In this document: positions 18,001-26,108 of the stretch, piece by piece | Layout: each line of letters begins with the position of its first letter | How positions within the stretch are numbered: the first letter of the stretch is position 1 | Origin: Polynucleobacter sphagniphilus | GTDB lineage: Bacteria > Pseudomonadota > Gammaproteobacteria > Burkholderiales > Burkholderiaceae | NCBI RefSeq assembly: GCF_001953355.1 | Contig: NZ_MPIY01000003.1 | Span: 62,001 to 126,000 of the forward strand | Length of the DNA stretch: 64,000 bases | Direction: 5' to 3' | Program-made: the position numbers and the translations under genes | The notes under the pieces: model-generated | Told to the model about the DNA's origin: nothing | Databases searched by the model: none | The model's input: only the letters and a program-made list of their open reading frames with translations

Positions 18001-18467
18001 TTAATATCTTTTTGAACTTGCTGATTCAGTTTGACCAAGAAATCAATCGTGCGCATTTCACTACGATCAATTGTCTTGAAATATTTGTTCAAATCAGAAT
18101 TGCGCATTTTCAGTAGATAAGGACGCAACTCTCTTCTGAGTTCTGAGTTGTATTTAAACGGATAGTTTTCAGCATCCGGCTCTAAGAAAAAATCAAAGGG
18201 GTTATAGACCGCCATCTCCGTCACCAAATCGACTGTGACCTTGAAGTGGTTGGTTGCTTCTGGGAAAACCAGGCGCGCTTGGTAATTGGCGTAAGGATCT
18301 TGCTGCCAATTTACAAAGTGCCCCGCAGGCTCCACTTTTAATGAATAAGAAAGAATATGGCTGCGGCAATGGGGTGCAGGACGCAAGCGGATGACCTGGG
18401 GGCCCAATTTAACGGGGCGGTCATATTTATATTCGGTGACGTGATGGAGGGCAGCGTGAATAGACAT
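15072..18467 (-). CDS. Transglutaminase-like protein with DUF2126 domain
   Basis: 1131-residue protein, first gene of the leftward cluster. Residues 1-90 are a transglutaminase-like N-terminal beta domain (HHVTEYKYDRPVKLGPQVIR), followed by a transglutaminase core with Cys179 (RSGSCRDSAW), His228 (DLHAWCEVY) and Asp244 (GLDPTSG). From about residue 330 to the end comes the DUF2126 region (starting near RLTMGGEPTFVSVNG), including GGGNHFVMGGATPSDSPFLR and RRPELLASLILYWHNHPSLS, which has been proposed to be an amidoligase of glutamine-synthetase-like fold. Size matches family members. Transcription starts just after the bidirectional terminator at 18565-18590. The natural substrate is unknown. 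Confidence 0.9.
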   Translation of the reverse strand: MSIHAALHHVTEYKYDRPVKLGPQVIRLRPAPHCRSHILSYSLKVEPAGHFVNWQQDPYANYQARLVFPEATNHFKVTVDLVTEMAVYNPFDFFLEPDAENYPFKYNSELRRELRPYLLKMRNSDLNKYFKTIDRSEMRTIDFLVKLNQQVQKDINYLIRMEPGVQTPDETLTLRSGSCRDSAWLMVNLLRLCGLAARFVSGYLIQLTPDVKSLDGPSGTEVDFTDLHAWCEVYLPGAGWIGLDPTSGLMAGEGHIPVACTPEPSGAAPIEGGVDECEVEFTHTMDVTRIYESPRVTKPYTEDQWEAIVELGHKVDKQLFADDVRLTMGGEPTFVSVNGRDEREWNVDALGPTKRGYATDLVEKLRAEYGDGGFLHFGQGKWYPGEQLPRWALSIYWRADGEPIWKNPKLFADERSPITYTSKDADLFIRTLSGNLGLPDRFIEPAYEDTFYYLWRESKLPVNVDPFHSNLDDEMERTRLKRVFTQKLDSVIGYVLPIEAAHGQNYFDTKWKTGPWLYREDRLYLLPGDSPMGYRLPLDSLPWTSKADYPYLIEEDPFAPQVALPSAATIEQQYRPLGKDSATSSKSVWSTSQEVRLPQRQESASWITRTALCVETRDPMRSNGPKAENEHGGKNGALYVFMPPLARLEDYLNLLHAIEATAEQLQFQIVLEGYPPPRDPRLKLLQVTPDPGVIEVNIHPAHNWNELVEHTEFLYKAAFESRLSAEKFMTDGRHTGTGGGNHFVMGGATPSDSPFLRRPELLASLILYWHNHPSLSYLFSGMFIGPTSQAPRVDEARNDQLYELEIALKQIHENRKKYGDSMPPWLVDRTLRNILIDVTGNTHRSEFCIDKMYSPDSQTGRLGLLELRAFEMPPHAHMSIVQQLLIRALIARFWNEPYQAPATRWGTELHDRCLLPTFIKMDFADVIEEMQQLGYAFKTEWFAPHFEFRFPLIGQVQTMGTEITLRNALEPWHVMGEEGAPGGTARYVDSSLERIEVCVTGLNQSRYTVTCNGKPLPLQPTGIAGEYVAGVRYKAWNPPSSLHPSIGVHAPLTFDVIDTWMKRSVGGCQYHVAHPGGLNYDTFPINAYEAESRRLSRFFRMGHTPGTIADLSANIELAVSREFPFTLDMRQ

Positions 18468-18564
18468 AGTGAAAGTCTATGGGGAGGACGTTACATTTAC
18501 AAGATGCTAGGCACAGTAATAGTGCGTAATAGGGATTTACGCCCACAAATGGGTAATCCCTATG

Positions 18565-18590
18565 AAAAAGAGGGCATTTGTCCTCTTTTT
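18565..18590. terminator. Bidirectional intrinsic terminator
   Basis: Perfect 9-bp inverted repeat, AAAAAGAGG (18565-18573) and CCTCTTTTT (18582-18590), with the loop GCATTTGT. Read leftward it ends transcripts of the MFS gene that stops at 18614 and insulates the DUF2126 operon that begins at 18467. Confidence 0.85.
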
Positions 18591-18613
18591 AATGCTGTGG
18601 TCAGTGAACTATC

Positions 18614-19879
18614 TTAGTCCTGCATTAAGCGGCGCACTTTAATAAAGCCCAAGAGTGATAACAAGGCGCAAGTCGATAAGTAGTAGCCAACGTACTCAAG
18701 ACCGTATTGGGTTGCCAGAGAAGTTGCCAAGTAAGGCGCTAGCGATGCCCCCAGGATTCCTGCCAATGTGAAGGTGAGTGAGGCTCCGGTATAGCGAACA
18801 GCTGTAGGAAAGACTTCTGCGAGAGCAGCACCCAGTGGGCCATAGGTAAAGCCCATCAACAGTAAGCCGATCGATAAAAAGACGATGGTTAAAAAGAGGC
18901 TGCCGGTAGAAAAGAGTGGCGCAAAGACTAGGCCGAACAAGAAGATGATTGCAGTAGCCCCAATCAATATATTGCCGCGGCCATATTTATCTGCCAGCAA
19001 GCCTGCAATTGGAATACCAATGGCAAAGAAAAGAACCCCTACCATTTGAGCTAACAAGAAGGTTGAGCGAGAGTAGTGCAAGACAGAGGTACCCCAACTG
19101 AGGCAAAAAACTGTCATCAGGTAAAAAATGACGAAGGTCGTAGTAGCGGCAATCGTGCCAAAAAATAAGATACGGGTATTTTTAAAGATGACATCATGCA
19201 TTGGCATCTTAACGCGCTCGTTCTTCTGCATAGCATCAATGAAGTCTGGAGTCTCTTCGATCTTCAAGCGTACATAGAGGCCAACGAAAACCAGTATGGC
19301 ACTGGCAACAAAAGGAATGCGCCAGCCAAAGTTAAAGAACTGCTCATCACTTAAGGTATTGCTGAGCAATAAGAATGTCCCGGTCGACAGTAAAAAGCCG
19401 ATGGGTGCCCCCAGTTGCGGAAACATGCCATACCAGGCGCGTTTTCCAGGAGGGGCATTTTCTGTGGCAAGTAAGACTGCGCCGCCCCATTCACCACCAA
19501 GGCCGAGGCCCTGACCAAAACGAAACAGTGCGAGGAGTATTGGGGCCATGATGCCAATACTGGCGTAGGTTGGCAGCAGACCGATCGCAACAGTTGATGG
19601 TCCCATGGTCATCAACGCTGCTACTAAAGTGGCTTTGCGCCCAATACGATCACCAAAGTGACCAAATAGGGCGGCGCCAACCGGTCTTGCAAAAAACGCT
19701 AGAGCGAAAGTGGCAAGGGACTGTAAGGTTGCTGATGTGGGGTCACTTGAAGGAAAAAATAGCTTCGGGAACACTAACACCGCAGCAGTGGCGTATATAT
19801 AAAAGTCGAAGAATTCGATGGTGGTGCCAATTAAGCTAGCCAGTAGAACGCGTGTTGCAGAATTTTTAGCTGGTCTCAT
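18614..19879 (-). CDS. MFS transporter, metabolite:H+ symporter (MHS) type
   Basis: 421-residue, 12-helix inner-membrane transporter. The opening SLIGTTIEFFDFYIYATAAV and the GHFGDRIGRKATLVAALMTMG loop between helices 2 and 3 are typical of the MHS group (ProP, ShiA, KgtP, citrate symporters), as is FGQGLGLGGEWGGAVLLATE. The usual long C-terminal coiled coil of ProP is absent, so an osmosensory role is unlikely. The substrate, probably an organic acid, cannot be told from sequence. It is monocistronic with a strong terminator behind it; the upstream 143 bases separate it from the divergent CDF gene. Confidence 0.87.
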   Translation of the reverse strand: MRPAKNSATRVLLASLIGTTIEFFDFYIYATAAVLVFPKLFFPSSDPTSATLQSLATFALAFFARPVGAALFGHFGDRIGRKATLVAALMTMGPSTVAIGLLPTYASIGIMAPILLALFRFGQGLGLGGEWGGAVLLATENAPPGKRAWYGMFPQLGAPIGFLLSTGTFLLLSNTLSDEQFFNFGWRIPFVASAILVFVGLYVRLKIEETPDFIDAMQKNERVKMPMHDVIFKNTRILFFGTIAATTTFVIFYLMTVFCLSWGTSVLHYSRSTFLLAQMVGVLFFAIGIPIAGLLADKYGRGNILIGATAIIFLFGLVFAPLFSTGSLFLTIVFLSIGLLLMGFTYGPLGAALAEVFPTAVRYTGASLTFTLAGILGASLAPYLATSLATQYGLEYVGYYLSTCALLSLLGFIKVRRLMQD

Positions 19880-20022
19880 TATTTATAGTTTTTATAGGGG
19901 TAATTAATTAAAACTGCCTATATCCTACCTTGTCTCTATTTTTTTTGCAGCTAGGAATTGACCTAGGTGCTGGTTTTAATGAGATCCCCCCATTTCAGGG
20001 TCCGTGGCGTTAATATGCGGGG

Positions 20023-20919
20023 ATGGATGATTTAATGAACAGCCCGCAATCAGATTCAGTCGAAAAACAAGCGGCCGGCAAAAAAAGTACGCTAGTGAGC
20101 GTTGCCGTTAATCTTGCGTTAACGGTGGGCCAGGTATTTACGGGTTTGATTTCTGGCTCACAGGGTTTAATTGCCGATGGTATTCATTCCCTAACCGATT
20201 TGGTCGCCGACTTTGTAGTGCTACTTGCTAATCACCATAGCAGTAAAGATGCCGATGAGGATCATCGTTATGGACATCAGCGCTATGAAACCGCAGCCTC
20301 ACTTTTCTTGGGTGTATCACTTCTTTTTGTTGGCGTGGGCATGCTCTGGTCGGCGGGTCAAAAAATTGTGAGCCCTACAGCGGTTGGCCAAATTGAGATT
20401 TTGGCTTTATATGTTGCTTTAGGCGCTCTTGTTGCCAAAGAACTCTTGTTTCGATACATGCTGATTGTGGCTGAGCGTGCACGCTCCTCTATGTTGGTTG
20501 CTAATGCTTGGCATGCTCGATCAGATGCTGCCTCTTCATTGGTGGTTGCCTTAGGTATTGTTGGCGCTTTGCTGGGTTATCCAATTTTAGATTCTGTGGG
20601 CGCCCTAGTGGTTGGCCTCATGATTGCGAGGACTGGTTGGAACTTTAGCTGGGAGGCGCTTCATGACTTAATGGATAGAGCGGTTTCTCTGGAGGAGCAT
20701 CAGAAGATTGAAAAGATTATTCAATCAACACCTGGAGTGAAGGGATGTCACGACCTCAGGACGCGCAAGATGGGCGATCTCATTTTGGTTGATGTTCACA
20801 TTGAAGTTGATGGTAATGAGACTGTCCAAGTTGGACATGATATTGCCCAGGAGGCTGCCAACCGAGTGTTAGCTAGCCTACCAATTCTGAATGTGATGAC
20901 CCACGTGGATCCGGTATAA
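20023..20919 (+). CDS. Cation diffusion facilitator (CDF) family metal transporter
   Basis: 298-residue inner-membrane metal-proton antiporter (FieF/MamB-like). Six hydrophobic helices are visible. Metal-binding HxxxD-type pairs are His55/Asp59 (ADGIHSLTDL) in helix 2 and His164/Asp168 (NAWHARSDAAS) in helix 5, the second matching Zn/Fe/Mn CDF exporters. A cytoplasmic ferredoxin-like domain of about 80 residues ends with VMTHVDP. Start uncertain: ATG 20023 has GGGG directly before it, while an in-frame ATG four codons later (MNSPQSD) is also possible. Metal specificity is unknown. The next gene converges with a 7-base gap. Confidence 0.88.
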   Translation: MDDLMNSPQSDSVEKQAAGKKSTLVSVAVNLALTVGQVFTGLISGSQGLIADGIHSLTDLVADFVVLLANHHSSKDADEDHRYGHQRYETAASLFLGVSLLFVGVGMLWSAGQKIVSPTAVGQIEILALYVALGALVAKELLFRYMLIVAERARSSMLVANAWHARSDAASSLVVALGIVGALLGYPILDSVGALVVGLMIARTGWNFSWEALHDLMDRAVSLEEHQKIEKIIQSTPGVKGCHDLRTRKMGDLILVDVHIEVDGNETVQVGHDIAQEAANRVLASLPILNVMTHVDPV

Positions 20920-20926
20920 AGCGCGT

Positions 20927-22189
20927 TTATTCGTTGACGTAACGTGCAATATAGATGTGCTTGCCTTTAGGCTGGAGTTTGATCCAAACAAAGTGGCCTG
21001 AGCCTGGAGCGACATCGATCGCTTCATTATTTAGATTCCACATGGCATCGAGAGTGATATCGTGGTTTCCTTCTGGCTCAAGAATTTCTAGCTTATCGCC
21101 AACAGCGAAGCGATTTTTAACATCCACCTTAGCGCGGCCGCTTGCCTGGTCGTACTCAAGCACTTCGCCGACATACATACTTCTGCCCGATAAAGAGTGG
21201 CCTCTTAAATAGTGTTGATACTCGCTATCGTGATGCCTTTGGTAGAAGCCATCGGTATATCCACGGTTCGCTAAGCCTTCCAATTGACCCAGTAGAGCTG
21301 GATTGAAGGGTTTGCCTGCGGCGGCATCATCTATGGCTGCGCGATAGGACTGGCAAGTACGTGCTACGTAGTAAGGGGATTTGGTGCGACCTTCAATTTT
21401 GAATGAGTGCACACCCATCTTAGTTAATCGCTCAATATGTTCGATGGCACGTAAGTCTTTTGAGTTCATGATGTAAGTGCCGTGCTCATCTTCTTCGATA
21501 GGCATTAATTCATTTGGTCTGCCTGCTTCTTCAATCAGATAGACATCACCTGAAGCATCTTCTTCTGCGGGCTTTACTTTGTAATCCCAGCGACAGGCAT
21601 TAGTGCAAGCACCTTGATTGGCATCCCTATGCGACATGTACCCAGAAAGAAGGCAGCGTCCAGAGTAGGCCATGCACAAAGCGCCGTGAACAAACACTTC
21701 CAATTCCATTTCAGGGCAGTCTTGACGAATGGCTTCAATTTCATCAAAAGACAGTTCACGCGAGAGAATGACTCGAGTGACACCCACTTTATGCCAAAAT
21801 TTTGCCGCTGCACCATTCACGGTATTGGCCTGGACAGATAAATGAATGGGCATATCAGGCCATGCTTCGCGCGCCATCATAATTAGGCCTGGATCCGACA
21901 TGATGAGCGCATCCGGTTTGAGCTCAACTACCGGGCTCATATCGTTAATGTAGGTACGCGTTTTTGAGCCATGCGGCATTACATTGGAGACTAAATAAAA
22001 TTTCTTCCCCAAGGCATGCGCGGTATCTATACCTTCTTTGAGAACATCATTCTTTCCAAAGTCATTGTTGCGAACGCGTAATGAGTAGCGTGGTTGTCCA
22101 GCATAAATTGCATCTGCGCCGAAATTAAACGCGGTATGCAGCATATCTAGGCTGCCAGCTGGGGCTAAAAGTTCAGGTGTTTTGTTCAT
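20927..22189 (-). CDS. trhP: tRNA 5-hydroxyuridine synthesis protein TrhP (YegQ, peptidase U32 family)
   Basis: 420-residue protein. The U32 signature runs from Glu164 to about 183, with EVFVHGALCMAYSGRCLLSG. The cysteines Cys172, Cys179, Cys195 and Cys199 are placed as in the iron-sulfur binding members, and FKIEGRTKSPYYVA is the expected later motif. TrhP (formerly YegQ) is needed for prephenate-dependent hydroxylation of U34 in several tRNAs; despite the family name it is not known as a true protease. The C-terminal 80 residues form the usual beta-barrel-like domain. Length is somewhat short compared with E. coli YegQ but complete. Monocistronic, convergent with the CDF gene. Confidence 0.87.
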   Translation of the reverse strand: MNKTPELLAPAGSLDMLHTAFNFGADAIYAGQPRYSLRVRNNDFGKNDVLKEGIDTAHALGKKFYLVSNVMPHGSKTRTYINDMSPVVELKPDALIMSDPGLIMMAREAWPDMPIHLSVQANTVNGAAAKFWHKVGVTRVILSRELSFDEIEAIRQDCPEMELEVFVHGALCMAYSGRCLLSGYMSHRDANQGACTNACRWDYKVKPAEEDASGDVYLIEEAGRPNELMPIEEDEHGTYIMNSKDLRAIEHIERLTKMGVHSFKIEGRTKSPYYVARTCQSYRAAIDDAAAGKPFNPALLGQLEGLANRGYTDGFYQRHHDSEYQHYLRGHSLSGRSMYVGEVLEYDQASGRAKVDVKNRFAVGDKLEILEPEGNHDITLDAMWNLNNEAIDVAPGSGHFVWIKLQPKGKHIYIARYVNE

Positions 22190-22315
22190 TGACCCATTTT
22201 AGAGGCTTGTACAAGACTTCGCCGGAGAAGCTCACGTAGTTCGGTTTCTGTCCTTAAAATCACCATTTACGCAAATACGCGTTCAAAATACAGTTTCTAT
22301 TTTTAGCACCTTTTC

Positions 22316-23890
22316 ATGAAACAACACCCCGCTACAGCCATGCTTGGCATCTCCTTGGTAATCATGTTGATTGCCTTGGATCAAACCGTCGTTGGCACGG
22401 CTTTGCCCAGTATTGTGGCTGATTTAAAGGGCTATAGTTTGTACCCTTGGATTGCCGCCGTTTATCTTTTAACCAATGCTATTTTTATTCCAATTATTGG
22501 ACGCTTGGGGGATATTCATGGCCGCAAGCCATTCTTAATTGGGGCCATTGCGCTTTTCTCTATTGCGTCCATGCTTTGCGGTATAGCTGGTTCAATGATG
22601 CAGTTGGTTTTTGCTCGGGCCTTACAAGGGGCTGGCGGTGGCATGTTAGTAGGGTCCGCATTTGCATCCGTACCAGATTTATTTCCCGATCTAAAAGAGC
22701 GTGTACGTTGGCAGGTGATGCTGTCTTCTGCTTTTGGTATTGCGTCAGCTGTTGGTCCCGCACTTGGCGGAGTGCTGACGGAGCATTTTGGTTGGCGTAG
22801 TGTCTTTTATGTCAATCTGCCAATTGGCATTCTTGCCTTAGTAATGGTGTGGCGCTATTTGCCTTTAATCATTCACCACCAGGAAGAGAGGTCGGGCCTA
22901 GATTGGTTAGGAGTGGCTTTACTAGTGGCAACCTTATTTGCCTTACTACTGACATCAGAGCTTGGGGCTTCATTGGGTTTTCTCAATCCAACACTTTGGG
23001 CTTTAATGGCTGCTTCATTGATTTTTGCTTACCTGTTTTATCGACATCAGATTCAAAGCCAACAACCTATTTTGCCCCCACATCTTTTGGAGCATGCCAC
23101 AGTGCAGCTGTTATCGATTCTGTCCTTCTTAAGTGGCTTAATGTTGTTCATTCTGGTTTTCTACATGCCCCTTTTATTGCAGGCTGGCCTCTCTTTATCG
23201 CCTAAAACAGCAGGGGGGATGGTGACGCCGATTTTGTTTGGCATCACTGTCGGGAGCATTATTAATGGCCGGGTGATTATGCGGATTAAACGCACGCGCT
23301 ATGTGTATTGTGCGGGTGTGGCGTGCTTACTGGGAGGTCTTTTTATGCTGACTCAAGCAGGTCAGGAAACGGCCTCCATCTATTTGCTCACTGCCTTCTC
23401 ATTGTGCGGCTTTGGTTTTGGTTTTCAGATTCCAAATCTGACTCTGCAAATGCAATCTGCAGTGGCTAGAGCTGACTTGGGCTCTTCATCGGCCCTGGTG
23501 CAGACGCTTAGAACGGTTGGCAGCATGTTCGGCGCTAGTATTGGGGGTTTGGTGGTAAACCTGTCTTTTAATCATGCGATTAGTGCCCATTTAAATCAGT
23601 TGGGAATCAGCGACTCTCGAGTATCCAGTCTCTTTCAAACCCCGCAAATATTGATTCGGGTTAGCGATCAATTACAACTTCAAGCACTCGCGGCTAGCCT
23701 TCATTTAAATGCGGCTGAACTGATTGAACAGGGGCGTCTCTATTTGATTAATGGAATTCATCACGCATTGTGGTTGGCCAGCGGTATTGCTATTGTCGCC
23801 ATCTATGTAGGTCTAAAGCTACCCAATATTACCAACCCACATGCCAATGTCAGCGATACCTTAGCGGAAACGTCGGATGATTATTTGTAA
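22316..23890 (+). CDS. MFS drug/metabolite exporter, DHA2 (EmrB/QacA-like) family
   Basis: 524-residue, 14-helix transporter. The helix-1 motif LIALDQTVVGTALPSIVADL is diagnostic for DHA2, together with GRLGDIHGRKPFLIGAI in the 2-3 loop and GGGMLVGSAFASVPDLF (motif C-like region with GPALGGVL later). Proton-driven export of drugs or other hydrophobic compounds is the family function. No EmrA-type membrane fusion protein or regulator is next to it, so it may act alone like QacA. Its stop codon begins a perfect 10-bp stem-loop shared with the end of the convergent dehalogenase gene. Confidence 0.87.
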   Translation: MKQHPATAMLGISLVIMLIALDQTVVGTALPSIVADLKGYSLYPWIAAVYLLTNAIFIPIIGRLGDIHGRKPFLIGAIALFSIASMLCGIAGSMMQLVFARALQGAGGGMLVGSAFASVPDLFPDLKERVRWQVMLSSAFGIASAVGPALGGVLTEHFGWRSVFYVNLPIGILALVMVWRYLPLIIHHQEERSGLDWLGVALLVATLFALLLTSELGASLGFLNPTLWALMAASLIFAYLFYRHQIQSQQPILPPHLLEHATVQLLSILSFLSGLMLFILVFYMPLLLQAGLSLSPKTAGGMVTPILFGITVGSIINGRVIMRIKRTRYVYCAGVACLLGGLFMLTQAGQETASIYLLTAFSLCGFGFGFQIPNLTLQMQSAVARADLGSSSALVQTLRTVGSMFGASIGGLVVNLSFNHAISAHLNQLGISDSRVSSLFQTPQILIRVSDQLQLQALAASLHLNAAELIEQGRLYLINGIHHALWLASGIAIVAIYVGLKLPNITNPHANVSDTLAETSDDYL

Positions 23891-23917
23891 GCTAGCAGCC
23901 CAATTGTGCTGCTAGCT
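23890..23917. other. Perfect stem-loop at the convergent ends of the DHA2 and dehalogenase genes
   Basis: AGCTAGCAGC (23890-23899) and GCTGCTAGCT (23908-23917) pair perfectly around the loop CCAATTGT. The repeat sits across the stop of the rightward gene and inside the last codons of the leftward gene. There is no T tract on either side, so it is not a classical intrinsic terminator; a 3-prime-end protecting or RNA-pairing role is possible. Confidence 0.6.
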
Positions 23918-24593
23918 CATTCAAATCTTTAGCATGATATGTAGTGAACTCCTCGCGCTGTAGATCTTCCCTGACAACCTGAGGCCCAAACTCCATCGGC
24001 CGCTCTATAAAGGCAGTTTGTAAGCCACAGGCTTGTGCAGACACGAGGTCATCTTTATGGGCAGCTACTAACATGACCTGATCTGGAGTCACATCAAAAA
24101 TATCAGCCACCCCCAGGTATGTTTCTGGATCGGGCTTGTAATGCCGAAAGACTTCAGCCGAAAGAATCAGATCCCATGGCAAGCCTGCATTTTTCGCCAT
24201 CTCGGCCAACAGTCCTAAGTTTCCATTTGAGAGGGTGACAATAATGAATTTACTTTTCAGTCTAGTAAGGCCTGCCACCGTATCAGCCCAGGGAGTAAGG
24301 CGATGCCAAACCAGGTTTAAATCCCGTATTTGGGGTTCAGAAAGAGCGTTAACCTGAAAGTCTTTCAGAATGTCATTGAGAATCAGGCGATGCAAATCAT
24401 CAATCTTGGTCCAAGGCAATTCCCCTGAACGAACGCGGGCCATGGCTGGCTTGTAACCTGTTCTCCAGGCGGTCGCAAATGCATCAGGATCTACAGGCAG
24501 CTTGAGTTTTCTAACCTCAGCGGCAATTGATCCATGCCAATCCACCACTGTGCCAAAAACATCAAATGCCAGTACCTTTACTTGCTTAGTCAT
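23892..24593 (-). CDS. Haloacid dehalogenase type II-like HAD hydrolase
   Basis: 233-residue HAD-superfamily hydrolase. Motif I is AFDVFGTVVDWHGS with nucleophile Asp11, motif II is VTLSNGN (Ser122, Asn123), Lys153 (HYKPDPETY) is motif III, and the MLVAAHKDDLVSAQACG stretch is motif IV. The wording FDVFGTVVDW and HYKPDPETYLG is typical of type II L-2-haloacid dehalogenases, which replace halogen by hydroxyl with inversion; many environmental members act instead on unknown phosphate esters. It diverges from the OxlT-like transporter, and a palindromic operator candidate lies in the shared 166-base gap. Function on halogenated acids is inference. Confidence 0.82.
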   Translation of the reverse strand: MTKQVKVLAFDVFGTVVDWHGSIAAEVRKLKLPVDPDAFATAWRTGYKPAMARVRSGELPWTKIDDLHRLILNDILKDFQVNALSEPQIRDLNLVWHRLTPWADTVAGLTRLKSKFIIVTLSNGNLGLLAEMAKNAGLPWDLILSAEVFRHYKPDPETYLGVADIFDVTPDQVMLVAAHKDDLVSAQACGLQTAFIERPMEFGPQVVREDLQREEFTTYHAKDLNELAAQLGC

Positions 24594-24724
24594 TCCAATA
24601 ATTCCTATATGGTCACCCTTAGTGGTGCAGGATAAAGTATCTTAATTAAATATACGCACCAATTTAGTGAATATATTAGTGCAAACCCTTGCTAATCGAT
24701 TAATAATGAAACAGCAAAATTTAC

Positions 24725-24742
24725 TTTGATAGATCTATCAAA
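24725..24742. promoter_or_regulatory. 18-bp perfect palindrome in front of the OxlT-like transporter gene
   Basis: TTTGATAGATCTATCAAA is a perfect 18-bp palindrome ending 7 bases before a canonical AGGAGG ribosome-binding site (24750-24755) and 18 bases before the ATG at 24760. In this position it would lie in the mRNA leader or overlap the promoter, so repressor binding (FadR/GntR-type sites are of this size) is likely. It could also govern the divergent dehalogenase gene. No regulator gene is adjacent. Confidence 0.6.
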
Positions 24743-24759
24743 TAAAAACAGGAGGTTTT

Positions 24760-26028
24760 ATGAGTTCAGTAGCGATGGGTGCTTCAGAGGGTGCGAATAA
24801 TCCCTTGAAGTCCAAATGGGTGCAGTTAGCCCTAGGCGTCATTTGCATGATGGCGATTTCAAGCCCTCAATATGTGTGGGCACTCTTTACAAAACCAATC
24901 ATGGGTCAGCTGGGAGTCAGCTTAACTGAGCTACAGATTACCTTTTCGATCTTGATTGTGTTGCAAACTTTTTTCTCGCCCTTTCAAGGTTATTTGGTTG
25001 ATAAGTTTGGTCCTCGCCTGTTGTTGTCGATCGGTACTGTATTGACCGGTTTAAGCTGGGTGCTATCTGCTAATGTTGCTACAGTTTCTGATCTCTACTT
25101 AACTTATGGTGTATTGGGTGGATTGGGAACCGGTATTGTTTATGTTGGCGTCGTTGGTTTGATGGTGCGCTGGTTTCCGCAAAATCGCGGCTTTGCTGTG
25201 GGTATGGTTGCTGCAGGTTACGGTATTGGTGCCTTATTGACCACCTTCCCAATCTCTAATAGCCTCGCTGAATCTGGCCTGCAAGGCACCCTCACATTCT
25301 TTGGCTACATCATTGGCGCAGTTGGTTTATTGGCTGCGCAAGGCATTCGTGTACCGCATGCTGATCGTGTGCAAACTGCTGGCCAGATTGAGGCAGCAGC
25401 GGCTGGTGTGTCACCCATGGCAATGCTCAAGACCCCTATTTTTTGGTTGCTCTTTTTGATGATGTCGATGATGTCCACCTCTGGTTTGATGGTGATCTCT
25501 CAGATGGGTGCATTTGCCAAGGACTTTGGTGTAACTGGTGCAATGGTTTTTGGCATGGCAGCTTTACCTTTGGCTTTGAGTATTGATCGTATTACCAATG
25601 GTTTAACGCGCCCACTCTTTGGCTGGGTATCTGATCGTATTGGTCGTGAATACACTATGACAATTGCATTTGGTCTAGAAGCAGCGGCTATGTTTGTATG
25701 GGTGATGACGCGCTCTGACCCGCTTATTTTTGTATTGATGTCTGGTGTAGTCTTCTTTGGTTGGGGTGAGATTTTTTCTTTATTCCCATCTACGCTCACA
25801 GATACCTTTGGTCAAAAGCACGCTACAACCAACTATGGATTTTTATACATGGCGCAGGGCGTAGGTTCGATTATTGGTGGTCCTATTGCCGCCTACATTC
25901 ACAGTCAAACTGAAAGTTGGCTGCCAGTGTTTGCAATCATGATTGCCTTAGATGCAACGGCTGCATTACTCGCCTTCTTTGTATTGCGTCCAATGCGCGC
26001 AAAGTATTTGCAAGCTAAGGTTGCATAA
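24760..26028 (+). CDS. MFS transporter, oxalate/formate antiporter (OxlT)-like
   Basis: 422-residue, 12-helix transporter. Features of the OxlT/monocarboxylate-porter branch are the early SPQYVWALFTKPIMGQLG segment (helix 1 into the periplasmic loop), YLVDKFGPRLLLSIGTVL, GGLGTGIVYVGVVGLMVRWF and the GRPLFGWVSDRIGRE-like loop (here RPLFGWVSDRIGRE). OxlT exchanges oxalate for formate; relatives carry other small carboxylates. A near-consensus AGGAGG site precedes the ATG and a clean palindrome lies before it, suggesting strong and regulated expression. No oxalyl-CoA decarboxylase or formyl-CoA transferase genes are nearby, so the oxalate assignment is doubtful. Confidence 0.85.
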   Translation: MSSVAMGASEGANNPLKSKWVQLALGVICMMAISSPQYVWALFTKPIMGQLGVSLTELQITFSILIVLQTFFSPFQGYLVDKFGPRLLLSIGTVLTGLSWVLSANVATVSDLYLTYGVLGGLGTGIVYVGVVGLMVRWFPQNRGFAVGMVAAGYGIGALLTTFPISNSLAESGLQGTLTFFGYIIGAVGLLAAQGIRVPHADRVQTAGQIEAAAAGVSPMAMLKTPIFWLLFLMMSMMSTSGLMVISQMGAFAKDFGVTGAMVFGMAALPLALSIDRITNGLTRPLFGWVSDRIGREYTMTIAFGLEAAAMFVWVMTRSDPLIFVLMSGVVFFGWGEIFSLFPSTLTDTFGQKHATTNYGFLYMAQGVGSIIGGPIAAYIHSQTESWLPVFAIMIALDATAALLAFFVLRPMRAKYLQAKVA

Positions 26029-26064
26029 AAGCAATGCATCAGTAGTTAAGACATAGTGCAATAG

Positions 26065-26092
26065 AAAAAGGCTGCCATTGGCAGCCTTTTTT
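26065..26092. terminator. Bidirectional intrinsic terminator
   Basis: A5 tract plus GGCTGCC (26070-26076) paired with GGCAGCC (26080-26086) around a three-base ATT loop, then a T6 tract; the A and T tracts extend the stem. It separates the rightward OxlT-like gene from the leftward gamma-glutamyltransferase-like gene ending at 26109. Confidence 0.9.
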
Positions 26093-26108
26093 GTTGCAGC
26101 ATCAGGGC

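Noticed and set aside
24760..26028. Oxalate metabolism locus
   Set aside because: The transporter is OxlT-like only at family level and no oxalyl-CoA decarboxylase or formyl-CoA transferase is nearby.
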